NCBI GenBank assembly: GCA_002479145.1
Contig: DLLX01000048.1
Coordinates: 15,188-33,107 of the forward strand
Direction: 5' to 3'
From: Prevotella sp. UBA7551
GTDB lineage: Bacteria > Bacteroidota > Bacteroidia > Bacteroidales > Bacteroidaceae
Length of the DNA: 17,920 bases
A program made the translations under genes and the position numbers. This document shows, piece after piece, positions 13,312 to 17,920 of this stretch. Under the pieces are notes generated by a model that saw nothing but the letters and a program-made list of their open reading frames with translations, ran no database searches and was not told where the DNA came from. How positions within the stretch are numbered: the stretch's first letter is position 1; every line of letters begins with the position of its first letter.

Positions 13312-15618
13312 ATGGAGACCATTTATTTATGTATCGTCATTTTCCTGCTCTGCCTTGCGGTATTTGACCTGTTTGTAGGCGTGAGCAACGACGCGGTCAA
13401 CTTCTTGCAATCTGCAGTTGGCGCGCGCGTGGCGTCGTTTCGCACCATTCTCATCATCGCCTCTGTCGGCGTTCTGCTTGGTGCGGTAATGTCCTCGGGC
13501 ATGATGGATGTGGCTCGCCACGGCATTATGAGGCCTGACCATTATTCCTTCCATGAGGTGATGACCATCATGCTCGCCGTTATGGTGACGGATGTCATTA
13601 TTCTCGATGTGTTCAACACGCTCGGCATGCCTACTTCCACCACCGTTTCGCTCGTTTTCGAGCTGTTGGGCGGTACGGCCATGCTCGCTCTGCTGAAGAT
13701 GATGTCGGATGATACGCTCACTTATGCTGATTTGCTCAATTCCGACAAGGCGTTGCAGGTGATTATCGCCATCTTCGTGTCGGTGGCCATCTCGTTTGTC
13801 ATCGGCATGATCGTAATGTGGCTGAGCCGCATCGTGTTCACGTTCAACTATGCCAAGCACAGCCGCTACAGCATAGCCATCTTCGGTGGTATCGCCTTCA
13901 CGGTGCTGTCCTACTTCATTTTCATGAAGGGAGTGGGCAAGAGCCCTTATCTTCCCGAGAATGTGCGCGACTATATCGACGAGCACACCAACTGGCTGCT
14001 GCTCTGCACGTTTGTCGTCTCTACCTTCTTCATGCAGATTCTGCACTTGCTGAAGGTCAATATCTTTAAGTTCACCGTCCTCATGGGCACGTTCGCACTT
14101 GCCATGGCTTTCGCAGGCAACGACCTGGTGAACTTCATCGGTGTGCCGCTTGCTGGTCTTGACTCCTATCAGGACTTCACTGCCAACGCCCATGGTGCCT
14201 CTGCCGACACATTCCTAATGTCATCGCTCATGGAAAGTGCAAAGACACCGCCCCTCTACTTGATGTTTGCCGGCGTGGTGATGATTTTAGCCATGGCCAC
14301 TTCCAAAAAAGCGCAGCACGTGATCAAAACCTCTGTTGATCTTTCCCGTCAGGACGAGGGCGACGAGATGTTTGGATCGAGTCGTGCCGCACGGGCTATT
14401 GTACGCTCTTCGCAAAGTATCATAGAAAGCGTTCGCCGGATATTCCCCGCCAGTGTGCGTCAGTGGATCAACAATCGGTTCAATACCAACGAGGTGGAGC
14501 TGACCGATGACAAGGCCGCCTTTGATGTGGTGCGTGCCGCTGTCAATCTGGTCATTGCGTCAATGCTCATTACTTTTGGTACCAACCACAAGTTGCCACT
14601 CTCAACAACGTACGTAACGTTCATGGTAGCCATGGGTTCGAGCCTTGCAGACCGTGCCTGGAGCCGTGAGAGTGCGGTGTTCCGCGTCACGGGAGTGTTG
14701 AGTGTCATCGGTGGTTGGTTCATCACCGCTGGCGTAGCATTCCTTGCTTGTGCGCTGGTATGCCTCACAATGTGGTACGGCGGTGTGATTGTACAGTCTG
14801 GTTTCATGGTTCTTGTGGTTTTCCTTCTTTACCGTAGCAACCGTCAGTACAAGGAGCGGAGCGCAAAGACCAAACAGGCGGACGACAGTTTCCGCTTGAT
14901 GATGCGCACGCGCGACCCGGAGCTGGTGTGGGAGCTGCTCCGTAGCCATGTGCGCGACACGCAAACCAAAGTCTGTCAGTATGTCATGGATCAATATAAT
15001 GTCGTCGTGGAGTCGTTTGTCACGCGAAATGTGCGTGCGCTGCGCCAGAGCAGAAAGAGCCTGCGCCGCGAGCTGGACACGCTGAAGAAGATTCGCCGGC
15101 AGGAATTGTTGGGACTGCGCCGCTCCCCAATGGACATAGCCATCGAGCGCAACACATGGTTTCACGTTGGCGTGAACAGCGACCAGCAGTATGTTTACAC
15201 GCTTCAGCGTATGCTTGTTCCTATCAAAGAACACGTGGACAACAACTTCAACCCGCTTCCCAAGGCGTATATCACGGAATATGAGCCTATTCGCCGCAAA
15301 GTGAATGAGCTGATGCGCTCTACTTGCGAGTTGATTTCAACAGGTCAGTATGGTTCTTACCGTGACACATTGGCTGAGGCTGACGGTTGCAAAGACGAGC
15401 TTTCTGTTGTTCGTAAGACCCATCTCAACCGTATGCAGAAGAGCCAAGACACAGGCTTGTTGCAGGTAGACTTGGTGTACCTCAACTTGTTGCAGGAGAC
15501 ACAACAGCTGCTTAGTGTCATGCGTCACCAGTTGCGCTCCGCCAAGAAGTTTATGGAGGAAAACGTGGGAGGTCGTGATGACAAAGACGCCGACCTGTAT
15601 CAAGATACGGACGAGTAA
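13312..15618 (+). CDS. PiT-family inorganic phosphate transporter with fused PhoU-like domain
   Basis: An inner-membrane phosphate permease driven by an ion gradient. The 768 residues begin with transmembrane helix 1 and the first PiT signature SNDAVNFLQSAVGAR (25-39); the second, AGNDLVNFIGVPLAG, lies at 268-282. The paired PTSTT (107-111) and PLSTT (429-433) loops, also repeated between the two halves, complete the inverted-repeat fold. About ten hydrophobic segments run to residue 507, with a cytoplasmic loop at about 335-400. Residues about 510-750 are soluble, helical and charged, resembling PhoU/DUF47, which in other phyla is a separate gene beside pit and regulates it. A fusion of this type is usual in Bacteroidota, where products exceed 700 residues. 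It is a single-gene unit with its own promoter (13271) and a terminator (15784). Confidence 0.92.
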   Translation: METIYLCIVIFLLCLAVFDLFVGVSNDAVNFLQSAVGARVASFRTILIIASVGVLLGAVMSSGMMDVARHGIMRPDHYSFHEVMTIMLAVMVTDVIILDVFNTLGMPTSTTVSLVFELLGGTAMLALLKMMSDDTLTYADLLNSDKALQVIIAIFVSVAISFVIGMIVMWLSRIVFTFNYAKHSRYSIAIFGGIAFTVLSYFIFMKGVGKSPYLPENVRDYIDEHTNWLLLCTFVVSTFFMQILHLLKVNIFKFTVLMGTFALAMAFAGNDLVNFIGVPLAGLDSYQDFTANAHGASADTFLMSSLMESAKTPPLYLMFAGVVMILAMATSKKAQHVIKTSVDLSRQDEGDEMFGSSRAARAIVRSSQSIIESVRRIFPASVRQWINNRFNTNEVELTDDKAAFDVVRAAVNLVIASMLITFGTNHKLPLSTTYVTFMVAMGSSLADRAWSRESAVFRVTGVLSVIGGWFITAGVAFLACALVCLTMWYGGVIVQSGFMVLVVFLLYRSNRQYKERSAKTKQADDSFRLMMRTRDPELVWELLRSHVRDTQTKVCQYVMDQYNVVVESFVTRNVRALRQSRKSLRRELDTLKKIRRQELLGLRRSPMDIAIERNTWFHVGVNSDQQYVYTLQRMLVPIKEHVDNNFNPLPKAYITEYEPIRRKVNELMRSTCELISTGQYGSYRDTLAEADGCKDELSVVRKTHLNRMQKSQDTGLLQVDLVYLNLLQETQQLLSVMRHQLRSAKKFMEENVGGRDDKDADLYQDTDE

Positions 15619-15783
15619 AAGTTGGCCCTAAACGGTCATTAGATTTCGTCGAAAAGATGAATAGCTTCTCGCTTTTCATTGTCGATTTAGATCTAAAGAC
15701 CGATTGGGGTTTAAGTCAAAATAAAGATTGATCAGGGTAACAAAAGGGCATAATCCATTTGCAAGGTAATGCCCTGCAAGAGC
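15619..15783. other. pit 3' region with palindrome and hairpin
   Basis: Downstream of pit lie GAAAAG (15654-15659 region) facing CTTTTC near 15672-15677, a perfect 12-bp palindrome TTTAGATCTAAA (15686-15697), and AGGGCAT (15745-15751) facing ATGCCCT (15769-15775). No coding frame is supported. They may stabilise the 3' end of the transcript or be a regulatory site. Confidence 0.35.
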
Positions 15784-15822
15784 AGAAACCGCAGAAGAAG
15801 ACTTGCTTTCTCTGCGGTTTCT
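15784..15822. terminator. intrinsic terminator between converging pit and SPOUT operons
   Basis: A perfect 12-bp stem, AGAAACCGCAGA (15784-15795) with TCTGCGGTTTCT (15811-15822), with AAG/CTT able to pair inside the 15-nt loop. The trailing U-tract is weak. It lies 165 nt after pit and about 115 nt beyond the converging methyltransferase stop. The remaining 15823-15937 shows nothing recognisable. Confidence 0.7.
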
Positions 15823-15937
15823 TGTAATTGGTATACTCAAATCATAACAAGGTTGATAAGCAACTCCGTTTATTTATGGTTTGATCACCTTTCTGATTCT
15901 TGTGTGTTTTCAAGTATGTGATGAACGGCTCATTGGC

Positions 15938-16477
15938 TTAGTCTTGGTCTGGCGCAATGGTCTTTCGTGCCAATTCCCATATTACCATGCCTGCCGTGAC
16001 GCTCACGTTGAGCGAGTGCTTTGTGCCAAATTGGGGTATCTCAATACATCCGTCGCACGCATCGACAACGTTTTGATGCACACCTTTCACCTCGTTGCCA
16101 AAGACAACAGCCATCGGAGCGTCCTGTTTCCTTAGGTTTTGAAGCATTGTAGAGCCCTCGGCTTGCTCCACGGCATAGACCACGAATCCCCTTTCTTGCA
16201 GCTTCCGCACTGCCTCAAGTGCAGTGGGGTAGTGGGTCCACGCCACGCTTTCCTCTGCTCCGAGGGCGGTCTTGTGAATTTCTGCGTGTGGTGGTGTGCC
16301 CGTAATGCCGCAAAGGCACAACTCCTCGATGCGGAAAGCGTCGCATGTACGGAAGACGCTGCCCACGTTGTACATCGACCGCACATCGTCGAGTACGACG
16401 ACGAGCGGCAACTTGTCTGCGTTTCGGAATTCCTCGACCGTGAGCCGTTGTATCTCGGGGGTGGTGAGCTTACGCAT
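15938..16477 (-). CDS. SPOUT (TrmH/SpoU)-family RNA 2'-O-methyltransferase
   Basis: An S-adenosylmethionine-dependent methyltransferase that modifies ribose 2'-hydroxyls of tRNA or rRNA. The 179 residues contain the three SPOUT motifs: motif 1 with NVGSVFRT (N37, catalytic-type R43), motif 2 MAVVFGNEVKGV (about 122-133), and motif 3 IEIPQFGTKHSLNVSVTAG (about 145-163) forming the trefoil knot. The short length and absence of an N-terminal substrate-binding domain match the compact TrmL-like or TrmH-like forms, so tRNA is the likelier target, but the nucleotide cannot be assigned. Its ATG overlaps the sufE stop by one base (TGATG), so translation is coupled to sufE. Confidence 0.92.
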   Translation of the reverse strand: MRKLTTPEIQRLTVEEFRNADKLPLVVVLDDVRSMYNVGSVFRTCDAFRIEELCLCGITGTPPHAEIHKTALGAEESVAWTHYPTALEAVRKLQERGFVVYAVEQAEGSTMLQNLRKQDAPMAVVFGNEVKGVHQNVVDACDGCIEIPQFGTKHSLNVSVTAGMVIWELARKTIAPDQD

Positions 16478-16908
16478 CAGGCCATCTCCTCCTTGGCTTT
16501 ATAGGCTATGGCGTAGCTCTTGACCTGCTTTACCATGGCGAGCAAGCCGTTGGAACGTGTCGGTGAAAGGTGCTGCCGCAAGCCGATTTTGTCGATGAAG
16601 TAGAGGTCGGCGTCAAGAATCTCCTGTGGCGTGTGGCCGCTGAGCACTTGGATGAGCAAGGCAATGATGCCTTTGGTGATGAGCGCATCGCTGTCGGCAG
16701 TGAAGATTAACTTGCCGTCCACATAATCACACTGCAACCACACGCGACTCTGACAGCCATCGATGAGGTTCTGCTCGTTCTTGTACTTCTCGTCCAGCGG
16801 CTCAAGGTCGTTGCCCAAGTCGATGAGCATCTGGTACTTGTCCATCCAGTCGGTGAACTCATTGAACTCTTCGACGACCTCGTCCTGCAATTCGTTAATC
16901 GTATTCAT
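16477..16908 (-). CDS. sufE: SufE-family sulfur acceptor protein
   Basis: A cytoplasmic partner of the cysteine desulfurase SufS: it accepts persulfide sulfur on a cysteine and passes it on for Fe-S cluster assembly. The 143-residue length is typical. The acceptor is C52 in NLIDGCQSRVW, followed by the conserved ADSDALITKGIIALLI and the C-terminal LSPTRSNGLLAMV segment, all expected for SufE. It starts at ATG 16908, 61 nt after the U32-family gene stop, and shares one base with the downstream methyltransferase gene. The other suf genes are not in the window, so this is an isolated sufE. No promoter-like TAnnTTTG was found in the 61-nt spacer, which favours co-transcription with the gene upstream. 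Confidence 0.95.
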   Translation of the reverse strand: MNTINELQDEVVEEFNEFTDWMDKYQMLIDLGNDLEPLDEKYKNEQNLIDGCQSRVWLQCDYVDGKLIFTADSDALITKGIIALLIQVLSGHTPQEILDADLYFIDKIGLRQHLSPTRSNGLLAMVKQVKSYAIAYKAKEEMA

Positions 16909-16969
16909 TATCGTTGGCCTTTCTAATCTACGGATTTATTCTATATTTTTGGTTCTGTTTCTCTTGCCG

Positions 16970-17920
16970 TTACTGTTCGTTTACGCTGATGATTTTGAAG
17001 AACTTGTCATTGGGCCGCACCTTGCAGGGTACGGCGAACGCCACGCGCTGTCCTTGCTCCGCAAGGGTAATGGGCTGTCCATTGTCGCCATGTACCTTGG
17101 TGGGTTGTACATACATGGCACCAGTCGTGTTTCCTGTAATGAGCAGTTTGTCGCCCACCTTGAACGGTGCAGCCTCTACCGCCACCTCAGCCACGCCAAT
17201 TTTGGAAAAGTAATTGGTCACTTTGCCCACCAATACTTTCCGTTCTGTCGCCCTGGAGCCATAGTGTTTGTTCCATTCTCCCATCTTCTGCCCCAGGTAG
17301 TAACCATTCCAGAAGCCGCGGTTGAAGACAGCAGCGAGTCGCTTGTCCCATTCATCTTTCTTCTTTTCCGTAAAGGTACCGTCAAGGACGCTCTGTATTG
17401 CCTCCTTATAGCAGCGCACCACATTGAGCACGTACTCTGGACCGCGCGCCCGTCCCTCTATCTTGAACACGCGCACACCCGCCTTCATCATCTTGTCGAT
17501 GAAGCGGATGGTCTTCAAGTCCTTGGGACTCATCAGGTATTCGTGGTCAGCCTCTATCTCATTGCCCGTCTCGCGGTCGGTGAGAAGGTAGGAACGGCGG
17601 CAAATCTGTACGCATTCTCCACGGTTAGCGCTTCTGTCTTGGGCCATGAGGCTAAGGTAGCACTTGCCCGAAACGGCCATGCAGAGTGCTCCATGGCAGA
17701 ACATCTCAATGCGGACAGGCTTTCCTGCCGGACCAAGAATGGGGTGCTCCGAATGGATAGCGTCATAGATGTGGCGCACTTGCTCCAAGTTCAGCTCACG
17801 GGCCAGCACGGCCACGTCGGCAAACTGGGCGAAGAACCGCAGGGACTCAACGTTGGAAATGTTGAGTTGCGTGGAGAGGTGTACTTCCAAACCAATCTGT
17901 CGGCAGTAGCTCATCACCGA
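16970..17920 (-). CDS. peptidase U32-family protein, probable tRNA/rRNA hydroxylation enzyme (5' end beyond window)
   Basis: The frame is open at the right edge (codons before the visible SVMSYCRQIG are missing), so 316 C-terminal residues are seen. The U32 signature EMFCHGALCMAVSGKCYLS is exact, followed by SANRGECVQICRRSY and MSPKDLKTIRFIDKMM, with VFKIEGRARGPEYV near the middle. Members once called collagenase-like peptidases include E. coli TrhP (YegQ) and RlhA (YdcP), which introduce hydroxyl groups into tRNA wobble uridine or 23S rRNA cytidine; RNA hydroxylation is therefore more likely than proteolysis. Conserved cysteines (in FCHG, ALC, GKC, CVQIC) may hold an Fe-S cluster. A C-terminal beta-barrel-like tail (VGKVTNYFSKIGVAEVAVEA) completes it. 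It is followed by sufE and a methyltransferase gene on the same strand. TrhP versus RlhA type is not decided. Confidence 0.88.
   Translation of the reverse strand, partial: SVMSYCRQIGLEVHLSTQLNISNVESLRFFAQFADVAVLARELNLEQVRHIYDAIHSEHPILGPAGKPVRIEMFCHGALCMAVSGKCYLSLMAQDRSANRGECVQICRRSYLLTDRETGNEIEADHEYLMSPKDLKTIRFIDKMMKAGVRVFKIEGRARGPEYVLNVVRCYKEAIQSVLDGTFTEKKKDEWDKRLAAVFNRGFWNGYYLGQKMGEWNKHYGSRATERKVLVGKVTNYFSKIGVAEVAVEAAPFKVGDKLLITGNTTGAMYVQPTKVHGDNGQPITLAEQGQRVAFAVPCKVRPNDKFFKIISVNEQ

Noticed and set aside
13327..14193. 288-codon open frame on the minus strand
   Set aside because: Antisense to the PiT membrane region; the His/Glu/Arg-rich translation is the usual mirror of hydrophobic codons.
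14602..15234. 210-codon open frame on the minus strand
   Set aside because: Antisense to the pit gene, with no domain or promoter support.
1..17920. tRNA or rRNA genes, insertion sequences or phage attachment sites
   Set aside because: No cloverleaf, rRNA-like stretch, transposase, or flanking duplicated ends was recognised by eye.

Overview
This window reads as a chromosomal segment from a Bacteroidota bacterium, most likely Prevotella or a close relative. Three things point there: several genes are preceded by the Bacteroidota -7 promoter element TAnnTTTG (two of them with a TTTG -33 box exactly 20 nt away); the largest gene ends in a type IX secretion (T9SS) C-terminal tail and carries gingipain/HagA-type adhesin modules; and one gene encodes a membrane-tethered TPR/LuxR-type regulator of a kind common in this phylum. 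The species is not determined by the sequence.

Layout. (1) 1-3431, minus strand: an acyl-CoA oxidation/reduction operon, etfB-etfA-acyl-CoA dehydrogenase, the last gene cut by the left edge, behind a well-formed promoter and a leader of about 120 nt. (2) 3432-3854: a gene-free stretch with several hairpins and an operator-like inverted repeat. (3) 3855-6137, plus strand: an OmpR-type response regulator and a membrane histidine kinase with overlapping reading frames, closed by a strong hairpin terminator that also lies 3' of the converging gene. (4) 6163-12873, minus strand, visibly AT-richer than the flanks: a 1584-residue secreted multi-domain surface protein (Asp-box propeller, jelly-roll-like domain, FN3 modules, cleaved-adhesin domain, T9SS tail) preceded by a gene for a signal-peptide/TPR/transmembrane/LuxR-HTH regulator. 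(5) 12874-13278: a noncoding region with a degenerate 22-bp tandem repeat array and a separate direct repeat just upstream of the next promoter. (6) 13312-15822, plus strand: a PiT-type phosphate transporter with a fused PhoU-like cytoplasmic domain, then hairpins and a terminator. (7) 15938-17920, minus strand: peptidase-U32-type (probable RNA hydroxylase), sufE and a SPOUT RNA methyltransferase, a probable RNA-modification/Fe-S operon whose first gene runs off the right edge.

How parts may work together. The ETF pair and the dehydrogenase form one electron-transfer unit. The tethered regulator and the large surface protein are adjacent and co-directional, and the spacer before the surface-protein gene holds repeated TCACAyTTTGTCC words; a local sensor-to-adhesin control circuit is a reasonable inference but is not shown. 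The promoters fall into two visible classes: those of etfB and the regulator have both -33 and -7 boxes, whereas those of the response regulator, adhesin and pit genes lack a well-placed -33 box and instead carry an inverted or direct repeat at or upstream of that position, suggesting activator dependence.
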